A stretch of DNA of 29,732 nucleotides. Origin: JAJFGI01 sp036397065 (lineage in GTDB: Bacteria > Pseudomonadota > Alphaproteobacteria > Kiloniellales > J153). The translations under genes and the position numbers were made by a program. Of the stretch, positions 1 through 7,980 are shown in pieces. How positions within the stretch are numbered: position 1 is the stretch's first letter; each line of letters begins with the position of its first letter. Below the pieces are notes generated by a model. That model saw nothing but the letters and a program-made list of their open reading frames with translations, was not told the DNA's origin and did no database searches. The stretch spans positions 1 to 29,732 of the forward strand of contig DASWJP010000108.1 of assembly GCA_036397065.1 (NCBI GenBank). The letters run 5' to 3'.

Positions 1-814
1 CCAGATCGGTGGGCAGATCGGAGATGAAGCCGACCGTGTCGGAGACGATGACCTGCGTCCCCGACGGCAGGCGCACCCGGCGCATGGTCGGATCCAGGGT
101 GGCGAAAAGTTGATCCTTGACGACGACCGCCGCCTTGGTCAGGCGGTTGAACAGGGTCGACTTGCCGGCGTTGGTATAGCCGACCAGGGCGATCACCGGG
201 TACGGCACCCGCCGCCGCGCCGCCCGATGCAACTCACGCCGCCGCTTGACCTGCTCCAGGTCCGCCTTGATGCGCACGATCCGCTCGGTGATCAGGCGCC
301 GGTCCATTTCCAGCTGGCGTTCGCCAGGGCCGCCGAGGAAGCCGAAGCCGCCGCGCTGCCGCTCCAAGTGGGTCCAGGATCGTACCAGGCGTGAGCGCTG
401 ATAGCTCAGCGCCGCCAATTCCACCTGCAACTGGCCCTCCTTGGTCCGGGCCCGGGCCCCGAAGATTTCCAGGATCAGCCCGGTGCGGTCGATCACCTTG
501 CACTGCCAGGCCCGTTCCAGGTTGCGCTGCTGCCCCGGCGTCAGGGTGGCGTCGACCACCACCAAGCCGGCCTCCTCCTCGGCCACCACCAAACCTATGC
601 GTTCGGTAACGCCGCTGCCGAACAGGGTAGCCGGCCGCGGCCGGGCCACCGTGACCACCTCCGCATAGACAACCTGGAGGTCGATGGCCCGCGCCAGTCC
701 CACCGCCTCGTCAAGCCGAGCTTGCGGCGAGCGCGGCGCGCCGGCCCCGCCGCGCATGTGCGGAAACAGAACCAGCGCCCGTCCGATGCCGGGCGGGCGT
801 GATTCGATTCCCAT
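1..814 (-). CDS. hflX: Ribosome-associated GTPase HflX, 3' part cut by window edge
   Basis: The first 271 codons of HflX, a GTPase that binds the 50S subunit and splits stalled ribosomes. The HflX-specific N-terminal domain covers roughly residues 12-200, with the glycine-rich linker FGFLGGPGERQLE near its end. The G domain then begins: Walker A GYTNAGKST at about residues 212-220 and the switch motif DTVGF at about 259. The C-terminal half of the G domain lies beyond the left edge. I place the start at the ATG at 814 because the family's usual RALVL...P segment is already in frame upstream of the next ATG (757); no further in-frame start exists before the hfq stop. No strong Shine-Dalgarno is visible. 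It sits 49 bases after hfq on the same strand, the usual hfq-hflX pair, and is probably co-transcribed. Confidence 0.95.
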   Translation of the reverse strand, partial: MGIESRPPGIGRALVLFPHMRGGAGAPRSPQARLDEAVGLARAIDLQVVYAEVVTVARPRPATLFGSGVTERIGLVVAEEEAGLVVVDATLTPGQQRNLERAWQCKVIDRTGLILEIFGARARTKEGQLQVELAALSYQRSRLVRSWTHLERQRGGFGFLGGPGERQLEMDRRLITERIVRIKADLEQVKRRRELHRAARRRVPYPVIALVGYTNAGKSTLFNRLTKAAVVVKDQLFATLDPTMRRVRLPSGTQVIVSDTVGFISDLPTDL

Positions 815-863
815 CGGCGCGCCGCCACCGCGGCGCGCACCGGCGGATTTCTCGGCGACGGAA

Positions 864-1127
864 TTAGGCGTCCTGGGCCTCGTGCGGCTGATCCGCCGGC
901 GGCTCATAGAGCTGGACAGGCGTGGCCGGCATCACCGTCGAGATCGCATGCTTGTAAACAAGCTGTGAATGCGCATCGCGGCGCAAGAGAACGGAGAAGT
1001 TATCGAACCAGGTGATAATCCCCTGCAACTTGACGCCATTTACCAGAAATACGGTAACCGGCACTTTATTTTTGCGTATGTAGTTGAGAAAGACGTCTTG
1101 GACGTTCTGAGATTTATCTGCGGCCAT
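864..1127 (-). CDS. hfq: RNA chaperone Hfq
   Basis: An 87-residue Hfq, the hexameric Sm-like chaperone that pairs small RNAs with mRNAs. The Sm1 motif spans about residues 12-50 (QDVFLNYIRKNKVPVTVFL, then NGVKLQG). The Sm2 motif is at about 56-66 and contains the signature YKHAIST. The C-terminal tail is short and acidic, as in other alphaproteobacteria and shorter than the 102-residue E. coli protein. The reading frame stays open upstream to 1244, but the ATG at 1127 gives the family N-terminus (MAADKSQNVQD) and a GGGA element lies just before it. The leader carries an A-rich (AAC)3AAA tract discussed separately. hflX follows after 49 bases. The preceding gene ends 152 bases upstream, so hfq probably has its own promoter, though I could not pick one with confidence. 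Confidence 0.98.
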   Translation of the reverse strand: MAADKSQNVQDVFLNYIRKNKVPVTVFLVNGVKLQGIITWFDNFSVLLRRDAHSQLVYKHAISTVMPATPVQLYEPPADQPHEAQDA

Positions 1128-1279
1128 GGGAATTTCCCGATTTGTTAGTTTGTTGTTGTTCTGGTCGGTCCTTCTTATTTCCGGTGGACACTCCCCATAC
1201 CGCAGGGTCGAACGGATCGCCCCGCCACTCGCATCCACCGTCACTCTTCACTATCACGGTTCGACGGCAAAGACAAAAT
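1128..1279. other. Intergenic region upstream of hfq
   Basis: A 152-base gap between the end of the HAD phosphatase gene and hfq. The half near hfq is unusually rich in A and C on the transcript strand. No tRNA, no rho-independent terminator with a T tract, and no convincing coding frame was seen. A TTGTCT element about 145 bases upstream of hfq could be a -35, but no good -10 stands 17 bases from it, so no promoter is called. Confidence 0.5.
1149..1160 (-). promoter_or_regulatory. A-rich (AAC)3AAA tract in hfq leader, possible Hfq-binding site
   Basis: Read on the minus strand this is AACAACAACAAA, ending 21 bases before the hfq ATG, and it continues as CTAACAAAT. It fits the ARN-triplet pattern bound by the distal face of Hfq. 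It is followed by the inverted repeat GGGAA-A-TTCCC (1128-1138), which holds the only Shine-Dalgarno-like purines. The motif is seen directly; a role in autoregulation is inferred from the known repression of E. coli hfq by its own product. Confidence 0.45.
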
Positions 1280-1936
1280 TCACAGTGCGCGCATCAGGTC
1301 GAGAAATGCCGTGCAACTGTCCACATACATACGGGGCTCTGCTCCGGGAAACTCGCCCTTGGCGGGTGCGTCCGGCCGCAACAGAACGGGCAGGCATCCC
1401 GAAGTGACGGCGCAGGCCATGTCGATGTCCGTATCGCCGACGAACCACACATCCGGGCCGGCCGGCAATCCGGACTTTGACAGGGCCAGTGTCACCGCTT
1501 CGGCCGCCGGCTTGTCGCGGGTGGCGTCATTGGCCCCAACTAGGCTGCTGAAATAACCGCTCCAGCCGATGTGCTCCGCCTCGCGACGCAAGAGGTGCCC
1601 ATTCTTGTTGCTGACCACGGCCATATAGAGGGACCCATCGCCGGCCAGGTGGCGCAGCATGGCGCCCGCCCCCTCCCGCTCGCGCAGCGTCTGCAGGTGC
1701 TGGCTTTCGAAGGCGCGGTAAAAGATCGCGGTCGCTTCATCCGCCCGGTCGCCGAACAGGGCGGGAAAAGTATCGCGGGCCGAGGCGCGCACTCGCAATC
1801 GGGTTTCCTCCGGCGTCCAGGGCGTATGGCCCATGGCCTCGAGAGCGGTATTGAGCGCGGCGCGAATGGTATCCCAGGTATCGACCAGCGTGTTATCCCA
1901 GTCGAACAACAACGCCCGCGGGCGCAAGATCTTCAT
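1280..1936 (-). CDS. HAD-family phosphatase, phosphoglycolate phosphatase-like
   Basis: A 218-residue haloacid dehalogenase hydrolase, probably a small-molecule phosphatase. The four HAD motifs are present: motif I FDWDNT with nucleophile D12 and acid D14; motif II at VVSNK with S109; motif III lysine K142 in RDKP; motif IV GDTDIDM with D168 and D172. The cap lies between motifs I and II, as in the Gph/PGP subgroup. The substrate cannot be read from sequence. Its ATG overlaps the stop of the upstream aminotransferase gene by four bases (ATGA), so the two are almost certainly translated together. That might mean a shared pathway, or only economy of space. hfq follows 152 bases downstream. Confidence 0.85.
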   Translation of the reverse strand: MKILRPRALLFDWDNTLVDTWDTIRAALNTALEAMGHTPWTPEETRLRVRASARDTFPALFGDRADEATAIFYRAFESQHLQTLREREGAGAMLRHLAGDGSLYMAVVSNKNGHLLRREAEHIGWSGYFSSLVGANDATRDKPAAEAVTLALSKSGLPAGPDVWFVGDTDIDMACAVTSGCLPVLLRPDAPAKGEFPGAEPRMYVDSCTAFLDLMRAL

Positions 1937-2811
1937 GCGCCCGGCCTCGCCGGTGCCATTTTGTGTTCTGCCATGTACGTCATGTAGTGCTGACGCAAAG
2001 CCATCGTCAGGGCCCCTGGGCGGCCGTCGCCGACCGGTACGCCGTCGATCCGTGTCACCGGCAGAACATAAGAGGTGCTGGAGGTGAGAAACGCTTCGCG
2101 CGCCGCCTTGGCCTCGGTCACCGTGAAGGGCCGTTCCGCAAAGTGATAGCCGGCGGCGCGAATGACCTTCAACAGGGACAGGCGGGTGATGCCATTGAGA
2201 ATGGCCTGCGAGGCATCGCGCGTGACCACGGTATTGTCTTGGGTCACGATCCAGGCGTTGGTGGAACTGCCCTCGGTCACCCGCCCTTCTTCATCCACCT
2301 GCCAGGCTTCGTAGGCACCCGCCTCCGCGGCCTTCTGCTTGACCAGGACATTGGGCAGCAGCGCCACCGACTTGATGTCGCAGCGCCGCCAGCGGATATC
2401 CGGTGCGGTGATCACCGATACGCCGTCGCTCAGCATCGCCGCCCGGTGCGGCTTCGACTGCCGAGTGGTCATCACCAAGGTAGGCGAAACATTGGCTGGA
2501 AAGCTATGGTCGCGCCGCGCCGCGCCGCGGGTCACCTGCATGTACACCAACCCAGTGGTCAGGTCGTTGCGGCGAATCAGCTCGCGGGCGATGAGCTTGA
2601 TCGTGGCCCGGGCCGCCGGCATGGGGATTCGCAATTCCCGAAGCGAGCGCTCGAGACGGTCCAGGTGGGGCTCCTCGTCGATCAGAACGCCCTGGTACAC
2701 GGGCACGACCTCGTAGACCCCGTCGGCGAATTGAAAGCCGCGGTCTTCGATGTGCACAGCCCCCTGCCGGTGCGGCAGATACCGTCCATTGACATATGCC
2801 AGTCGCGGCAT
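1933..2811 (-). CDS. dat: D-amino-acid aminotransferase (fold-type IV PLP enzyme)
   Basis: A 292-residue class IV aminotransferase, most like D-alanine/D-amino-acid transaminase, which swaps amino groups between D-amino acids and 2-oxo acids and can feed D-Glu or D-Ala to peptidoglycan. The N-terminus has the family segment YVNGRYLPHRQ...IEDRGFQFADGVYE. The PLP-binding lysine is K147 in RRCDIKS, and E180 in GRVTEGSSTNAW is the expected contact to the PLP ring nitrogen. Branched-chain aminotransferase and aminodeoxychorismate lyase share this fold, but the RGFQFADGVYE segment favours the D-amino-acid group. A GAAGGA element lies 9 bases before the ATG. It follows trkA by 33 bases and overlaps the HAD phosphatase by four bases. 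Confidence 0.88.
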   Translation of the reverse strand: MPRLAYVNGRYLPHRQGAVHIEDRGFQFADGVYEVVPVYQGVLIDEEPHLDRLERSLRELRIPMPAARATIKLIARELIRRNDLTTGLVYMQVTRGAARRDHSFPANVSPTLVMTTRQSKPHRAAMLSDGVSVITAPDIRWRRCDIKSVALLPNVLVKQKAAEAGAYEAWQVDEEGRVTEGSSTNAWIVTQDNTVVTRDASQAILNGITRLSLLKVIRAAGYHFAERPFTVTEAKAAREAFLTSSTSYVLPVTRIDGVPVGDGRPGALTMALRQHYMTYMAEHKMAPARPGA

Positions 2812-2844
2812 GTCTCGGCGTCCTTCACGCCGGCGCCGGTGCGC

Positions 2845-4221
2845 CTAAAAGAATTCCAGCTTCACGGAGAACAGTTTTTCGATCTTCTTCACCGCCGCCG
2901 TCGCGGCAAAGATGACGACCAGATCGTTCGGCCGCACCACCGTATCGCCGCGTGGAATGATGACCTCCTCGCCGCGTACGATGGCACCGACGATGACGCC
3001 TTCCGGCAACTTTGCGTCGCGGATCGGCACGCCCACCAGACTGGACGTTTCCAGCGCCTCCGCCTCGATGACCTCGCCGAAACCCTCCGAGATCGAATGC
3101 ACGGAGCGGATCCGGCCGCGGCGCACATGCTGCAAGATGGTCGAGACCGTGATCGCCCGGGGGCTGACCACCGTATCGATGCCAAGCGTCCCGACCAACG
3201 GCGCATAGGTGTTCTTGTTAATCAGCGTGACGGCGCGGCGGCTGCCAAATCGTTTGGCCAGCAGCGAGGCCAAAATGTTGACCTCGTCGTCGTTGGTCAC
3301 GGCGACCACGGTATCGGCCATGTTACAGCCGGCTTCCGCGAGGATCTCCGGATCCAGCGCATCGCCGCGTATGACCATGCTGCGGGTCAGGGTTTGCGCC
3401 GCCAGCTCGGCGCGATTCTTGTCCAGCTCGATCACTTTCATGGAGACGTGCGGGTGCGCCTTTTCGACGCGGCTGGCCAGATTGAGGCCGATATTGCCGC
3501 CGCCGACAATCACCACCCGCCGGGCTTCCGTTTCCTCGTGGCCGAATGCCGACATGGCGCGGGCCAGATGCGCCGTTTCGGCGACGAAATAGACGTCGTC
3601 GCCGACCTGCAGCAAATCCTCCGGTTTCGGCACGATACCCTTGTCCTGCCGCCATATGCCGACCACCACGATGTGCAGCTCCGGAAACAGTGCCGTCAGT
3701 TCCCGCAGCGGCGTGTCCAGAATGGGCGTGTTATCGGTGCAATGAACGCCGATCAGGCTGACCTTGCCATCGGCCAGGGGATGGACTTCGAAGGCGCCGG
3801 GAACCCGCAGCCGCCGCTCGATCGCCTTGGCGACCTCCACCTCCGGCGAGATGATGACGTCAATGGGCATGTTCTCGCGGCCGAATAGATCCGACCACAT
3901 GGGGTCGAGATAGCTTTGATGGCGGATGCGAGCGATCTTGGTCGGCACCTCGAAAATGGAATGGCAAATCTGACAGGCCACCATGTTGACTTCATCGGCA
4001 TAGGTGACGGCGATCACCATATCCGCATCCGCCGCCCCCGCCCGCTCAAGCACGTCCGGGTGCGAAGCGAAACCCACCAAGCCCTTGACGTCGAGGGATT
4101 CACTGATCTTTTCGACCAGCTCGGGCGATTGGTCGATGACCGTAATGTCGGCATTCTCGGTCGCCAGGTAGCGCGCGATGTTGTAGCCCACCTGACCGGC
4201 GCCACAGATGATGACTTGCAT
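2845..4221 (-). CDS. trkA: Trk potassium uptake regulatory subunit TrkA
   Basis: A 458-residue cytoplasmic NAD(H)-binding subunit that gates the TrkH/TrkG potassium channel; the length matches E. coli TrkA. It is a tandem of two RCK units. The first Rossmann motif is GAGQVGYNIARYL near the N-terminus and the second is GGGNIGLNLASRV at about residue 240. Each is followed by a TrkA-C domain, the second ending at the C-terminus with VRPNDLVVIFA. No trkH gene is in the window, so its membrane partner must be encoded elsewhere. It follows ntrX by 36 bases, a position typical of alphaproteobacterial ntr clusters, and is probably in the same transcript. Confidence 0.96.
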   Translation of the reverse strand: MQVIICGAGQVGYNIARYLATENADITVIDQSPELVEKISESLDVKGLVGFASHPDVLERAGAADADMVIAVTYADEVNMVACQICHSIFEVPTKIARIRHQSYLDPMWSDLFGRENMPIDVIISPEVEVAKAIERRLRVPGAFEVHPLADGKVSLIGVHCTDNTPILDTPLRELTALFPELHIVVVGIWRQDKGIVPKPEDLLQVGDDVYFVAETAHLARAMSAFGHEETEARRVVIVGGGNIGLNLASRVEKAHPHVSMKVIELDKNRAELAAQTLTRSMVIRGDALDPEILAEAGCNMADTVVAVTNDDEVNILASLLAKRFGSRRAVTLINKNTYAPLVGTLGIDTVVSPRAITVSTILQHVRRGRIRSVHSISEGFGEVIEAEALETSSLVGVPIRDAKLPEGVIVGAIVRGEEVIIPRGDTVVRPNDLVVIFAATAAVKKIEKLFSVKLEFF

Positions 4222-4257
4222 ATTGAGTTCCCGGAAAAGTGCGCCGTGTACGGTTTA

Positions 4258-5646
4258 TTACCGCTCGGGTGCGTTGATGCCGAGAGAGCGAAGTTTACGA
4301 TGCAGGGCCGAACGTTCCATGCCAACGAAGCTTGCGGTCCGCGAAATATTCCCACCAAAGCGAGTCACTTGCGCCTCCAGATATTGCCGTTCGAAGGCGC
4401 CTCGCGCCTCGCGCAAGGGCAGCGACATCATCTCGATACCGGAATCGTTGTGGCGAATGGACGGCGCTATGGCACCGATATCCGGCGGCAGCATGTCAGA
4501 GCGCACCGGATCCGACGGCGCGCCTGGCGCCATGATCAGAATCCAATCGACCACGTTACGAAGCTGCCGCACATTGCCCGGCCAGTCGTAGGCCTGCAAA
4601 GTGGCCATGGCATCGTCGCTGATCCGCCGCGGCGGCAAGCCGGACACTTCCGCCGCCCGCTCGATAAAATACCGGACCAGATCGGGAATGTCCTCACGCC
4701 GCTGGCGCAAGGCCGGCACGCACAGGGGGACCACGTTCAAACGGTAATAGAGATCCTCGCGAAACAGGCTTTCGCCGATCAGATGCGGCAGATCCCGGCT
4801 GGTGGAAGCTACCACGCGCACATCCACCTCGACCCGGCGTTCCCCGCCGACCCGCAGGAATGTCTGTTCCTGCAGCGCGCGCACGATCTTGCCCTGGGTT
4901 TCCATGGGCATGTCGGCCACCTCGTCCAGCAACAGCGTGCCGCCATGGGCGCGCTCCAAGGTGCCCAGCCGGCCGGGCGAGTCCGGACTCTCAACTCCCG
5001 CCTCGCTGCCGAAGAGTTCAAGTTCGAGCCGCTTGGGATGCATGGTGGCGCAGTTGAGGACGACGAAGGCACCGGCCGCCCGGCGCGAACCGATATGCAG
5101 GGCACGCGCCACGACTTCCTTGCCAACCCCTGCCGGCCCGGTGATCAAAACGCGGCTGCCCGTGGGGGCTACCTTGGCGATGCCCTGGCGAAGTTGGCAA
5201 ATCGCCATGGATTGCCCGATCATGTCGGTTTGCGGCCCGACACGCAGGCGCAGCTCCGCGTTCTCCTCGCGCAGGCGGGCCGCTTCAATGGCCCGCTGAA
5301 CCACCACAACCAGGCGGTCCGCCTTGAACGGTTTTTCGATGAAATCGTAGGCGCCAAGCTTGAGGGCGGACACCGCCGTCTCGATAGTGCCGTGACCGCT
5401 GATCATGACGACCGGCACCGAGGAATGCTCGTGCTTGATAGCACGTAAAAGCTCCATGCCATCCAGACGGCTGTTGTGCAGCCAGATGTCCAGGATGACC
5501 AGGCTGGGCCGCCGTGTTGCCAGTGCTTCCAGAGTGCCGTCGCTATTGCTGGCTTCCCGTGTTGCGTAGCCTTCGTCGTGCAGGACGCCACTCATCAGCA
5601 TCCTGATGTCGGCTTCGTCATCGACGATCAGAATGTCACGCGCCAT
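4258..5646 (-). CDS. ntrX: Nitrogen/redox response regulator NtrX
   Basis: A 462-residue response regulator partnered with NtrY. The receiver domain (1-120) has D10/D11, phospho-acceptor D53 and K105. The AAA+ domain (about 140-385) has Walker A GPAGVGKE at 170-177 and Walker B LLLDEVAD at 238-245. The GAFTGA loop that contacts sigma-54 is missing: after ELFGSEAG the sequence goes through SPDSPGRLG instead. This is typical of alphaproteobacterial NtrX and argues against classic sigma-54 activation. A Fis-type helix-turn-helix is at the C-terminus (GGNISRTASFVGMERSALHRKL). The start overlaps the end of ntrY by 11 bases, so the pair is coupled. Targets in relatives include nitrogen, respiratory and cell-envelope genes. 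Confidence 0.96.
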   Translation of the reverse strand: MARDILIVDDEADIRMLMSGVLHDEGYATREASNSDGTLEALATRRPSLVILDIWLHNSRLDGMELLRAIKHEHSSVPVVMISGHGTIETAVSALKLGAYDFIEKPFKADRLVVVVQRAIEAARLREENAELRLRVGPQTDMIGQSMAICQLRQGIAKVAPTGSRVLITGPAGVGKEVVARALHIGSRRAAGAFVVLNCATMHPKRLELELFGSEAGVESPDSPGRLGTLERAHGGTLLLDEVADMPMETQGKIVRALQEQTFLRVGGERRVEVDVRVVASTSRDLPHLIGESLFREDLYYRLNVVPLCVPALRQRREDIPDLVRYFIERAAEVSGLPPRRISDDAMATLQAYDWPGNVRQLRNVVDWILIMAPGAPSDPVRSDMLPPDIGAIAPSIRHNDSGIEMMSLPLREARGAFERQYLEAQVTRFGGNISRTASFVGMERSALHRKLRSLGINAPER

Positions 5647-7939
5647 GTTTTCTTAGTTCCCGTATCATACCTGAGCCGGTTTTCGCGATCCGGCCTGTCC
5701 GATTATCCGGCAAGGGAAATATCAGACAGACCCTGGCTCCGCCAACTGGAGAATCTTCCAAGCGCAGAACGCCACCATGATCCTCCATGATTTTTTTGAC
5801 AATCGCCAGTCCCAAGCCGGTGCCTTCTTCGCGGGTGGTCACATAGGGCTCGGTCAGGAGGTGCCGTTCGGCACGCGGCAGGCCTGGGCCGTTGTCCTCC
5901 ACCGCGATGGCGCGCACCGCGCCGTCGTCGATCAGGCTGACCGTCACGCGCCCCGGCGGCAAGGACGCGGTCCCATCCGCAGCCCGCCGTTCGATGGCGT
6001 CCATGGCGTTTTGCAGCAGGTTCGTCAACGCCCGGCCGATCTGCTCCCGATCGCATGGGGCAACGACCTTGAGCGGCGGCGCCTCGAACACGAACTCCAC
6101 GGCCGGATGCGCCTCTCGCTGTAAGAACAAGGCTTGCTCGATCATCTCGCCCAGATTCTCTGGCGCCATGGTTGGCGCAGGCATGCGGGCGAAAGCGGAA
6201 AATTCGTCGACCATGCGGCCGATATCGCCGACTTGGCGGATAATGATATCGGTGCAGGTGATGAATGTTTCGCGATCGCTGGCGATCTCGTCAAGGTATT
6301 TACGCTTAAGTCGTTCAGCGGAAAGCTGGATCGGGGTCAAAGGATTCTTGATCTCGTGAGCGATGCGGCGCGCCACATCGGCCCACGCGGCCTTGCGCTG
6401 GGCCGACAACAGCTCGGTAATATCGTCGAATGTTGCGACAAAACCGATGATCCTTCTCTTGTCCACCTCGGCGGCAATGCGGACCAGCAAGTGCCGCAGG
6501 GTACCATCGGATTGCGCCAGCCCGATGGTTTGCTCGATCAGCTTCTTCGGCCGCCGGCCGGCATCGGCGATGAGCTGGGACATTTCCGGCACCACGTCCG
6601 CGAGCTTTCGGCCGCGCAACTGATCTTCGGAGAGCGCCAGCAAATTGCAGGCGGACCGGTTCGGCAAGGTGATCACCCCGTGATCGTCGAGACCGACCAC
6701 GCCGGCGGACACACCGCCCAAGACCGCTTCGATGAACCGGCTGCGGTGATCGAGCTGTTCGTTCGCTTCGAGCAGTTCCTGGCGTTGACGGCCGAGCTCA
6801 CCGGTCATCCGGTTGAAGGCGTGGGCCAGGGTGCCAATCTCGTCGGCGGTGCCGTCGATTTCGACGCGGGCGCGCAAATCGCCGGCGCCGACCTTTTGCG
6901 CCGCGGCGATGACCAGGCCGATCGGCTTGCTCAGATGGTTGGCGAAGGCCAAGCCGACCCACACGGCGGCAAGCAAGAGCATCAAGGCAACGACGGCAAA
7001 GATCAGAGCAAAGGTGATCTGAATGTCCGAACGCTTGCCCTCCATCTCCTCGTACAGTTTGACAGCGTTCGCGGTCACGTCGATATGGGCCAGGACACGC
7101 GGGTCGACGAGGCGTCCGACGAAGAGATAGGCATTGCTGAATCCGTCCAGGCGCAGCAAGGCGCGCACCCGATCGTCCGTCTCGGCGGTGAGAATGACGA
7201 CTTCGCCGTTCTGCGCCCGCTGCAAGGCCCAATCGGGAATTTGCGGATCGAATTCCAGCAGCAGGCTGTAACCGGCTCGGCCGATGACCCGGCCAACTTC
7301 GTCGAAAACGACCGCTTCGGTCAACGATCGTACGCCCACCTGGTTTTGCAGGATTTCGTTGAAACCGTCCGGATTGAGGGCCAAGGAGACACCCTGGCGA
7401 TTCAAATCCTGGGCCATGGCCAAGGCGTCGGCGCCGATGGATTGGCGGTGCTCCTCCAGATAGGCCTGAGCGACGGCAAAGGACTCGGTGACCGCTGTGC
7501 GCACCCGGTCGCTGAACCAGCCTTGCAGGCCAAAGCTGAACAGCAGGACGGAAAAGGTAGCGACAATAATGGTCGGCGCGACGGCGACCAGACTGAACAG
7601 GGCCGCGAGCCGGACGTGCAAGCGTGACCCGGCCAGACCCTTCTTATGCTCCGCCCACAAGATGACCAGGCGCCGGGCGATCAAGGCACTCAGGCTCAAC
7701 AACAGGACAAGGTCGAGATTGAGCAGCAGCAGGATATACAGCGGTTCGACCACCACCGGAAAATGTCCGGTCATGGCGGCGAAGGTGACAGTCCCCGCAA
7801 CGACGGTCGCCACCAGCAAGGCGATGGCCAGCTTGCGCTCGAGGTTGACGCGCTCCGCCCAAGCGGCAAATCGCCGTAGCACGCCGGACCCGCCTGGGGG
7901 CGCCGGTGCCGTCAGTCCCGCTTCGGTTGTGCCCTGCAT
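5636..7939 (-). CDS. ntrY: Membrane sensor histidine kinase NtrY
   Basis: A 767-residue kinase that phosphorylates NtrX. From the N-terminus: three hydrophobic segments (about 37-57, 65-93, 112-137), a periplasmic sensing region (about 138-308), a fourth membrane segment (about 308-333), HAMP (to about 388), PAS (about 398-513), then the kinase core. The core has phospho-acceptor H527 in RRIAHEIKNPLTP, N box LLQNAMDAIE, G1 VEDNGPGLP and G2 GTGLGLAIVKK. I chose the ATG at 7939. An in-frame TTG at 7960 would add seven residues but falls inside a hairpin, and neither start has a clear Shine-Dalgarno. The gene begins about 40 bases after ntrC and overlaps ntrX by 11 bases, so expression probably depends on read-through from dusB-ntrBC. 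Confidence 0.95.
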   Translation of the reverse strand: MQGTTEAGLTAPAPPGGSGVLRRFAAWAERVNLERKLAIALLVATVVAGTVTFAAMTGHFPVVVEPLYILLLLNLDLVLLLSLSALIARRLVILWAEHKKGLAGSRLHVRLAALFSLVAVAPTIIVATFSVLLFSFGLQGWFSDRVRTAVTESFAVAQAYLEEHRQSIGADALAMAQDLNRQGVSLALNPDGFNEILQNQVGVRSLTEAVVFDEVGRVIGRAGYSLLLEFDPQIPDWALQRAQNGEVVILTAETDDRVRALLRLDGFSNAYLFVGRLVDPRVLAHIDVTANAVKLYEEMEGKRSDIQITFALIFAVVALMLLLAAVWVGLAFANHLSKPIGLVIAAAQKVGAGDLRARVEIDGTADEIGTLAHAFNRMTGELGRQRQELLEANEQLDHRSRFIEAVLGGVSAGVVGLDDHGVITLPNRSACNLLALSEDQLRGRKLADVVPEMSQLIADAGRRPKKLIEQTIGLAQSDGTLRHLLVRIAAEVDKRRIIGFVATFDDITELLSAQRKAAWADVARRIAHEIKNPLTPIQLSAERLKRKYLDEIASDRETFITCTDIIIRQVGDIGRMVDEFSAFARMPAPTMAPENLGEMIEQALFLQREAHPAVEFVFEAPPLKVVAPCDREQIGRALTNLLQNAMDAIERRAADGTASLPPGRVTVSLIDDGAVRAIAVEDNGPGLPRAERHLLTEPYVTTREEGTGLGLAIVKKIMEDHGGVLRLEDSPVGGARVCLIFPLPDNRTGRIAKTGSGMIRELRKHGA

Positions 7940-7949
7940 CTGATGGTGG

Positions 7950-7968
7950 ATACCACGCAATGTGGTAT
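7950..7968 (-). promoter_or_regulatory. Inverted repeat before ntrY (hairpin or operator)
   Basis: Perfect 7-base arms ATACCAC and GTGGTAT around a five-base loop, ending 11 bases before the ntrY ATG and lying in the short ntrC-ntrY gap. It sits about where a Shine-Dalgarno would be expected, and none is visible. The pattern continues: CCAC at 7974-7977 and GGTGG at 7945-7949 (plus strand) give further GTGG/CCAC blocks that could form alternative stems. The repeat is seen directly; its function is inferred. Confidence 0.5.
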
Positions 7969-7980
7969 TATTGCCACAGC

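Noticed and set aside
1128..1244. N-terminal extension of hfq to 1244
   Set aside because: The added residues do not resemble Hfq and include the A-rich leader; the ATG at 1127 gives the conserved start.
1963..3888. A 641-codon open frame on the plus strand opposite dat and trkA
   Set aside because: It is antisense to two well-supported genes, rich in His, Arg, Gln and Gly, and has no recognisable domain; it is a shadow of GC-rich codon bias. The same holds for the long plus frames at 3916-5448, 6134-7627 and 26097-28061.
7395..7425. GATTCAAATCC resembling a tRNA T-loop
   Set aside because: It lies within ntrY coding sequence and no acceptor stem or anticodon arm can be built around it. No tRNA was found anywhere in the window.
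7940..7960. TTG at 7960 as the ntrY start
   Set aside because: It lies inside the hairpin loop, has no ribosome site, and the seven added residues show no family resemblance. The ATG at 7939 is preferred but not proven.
7957..7980. Sigma-54 -24/-12 promoter before ntrY (TGGCAATA...TTGC)
   Set aside because: The GG and GC elements are 15 bases apart instead of the required 10.
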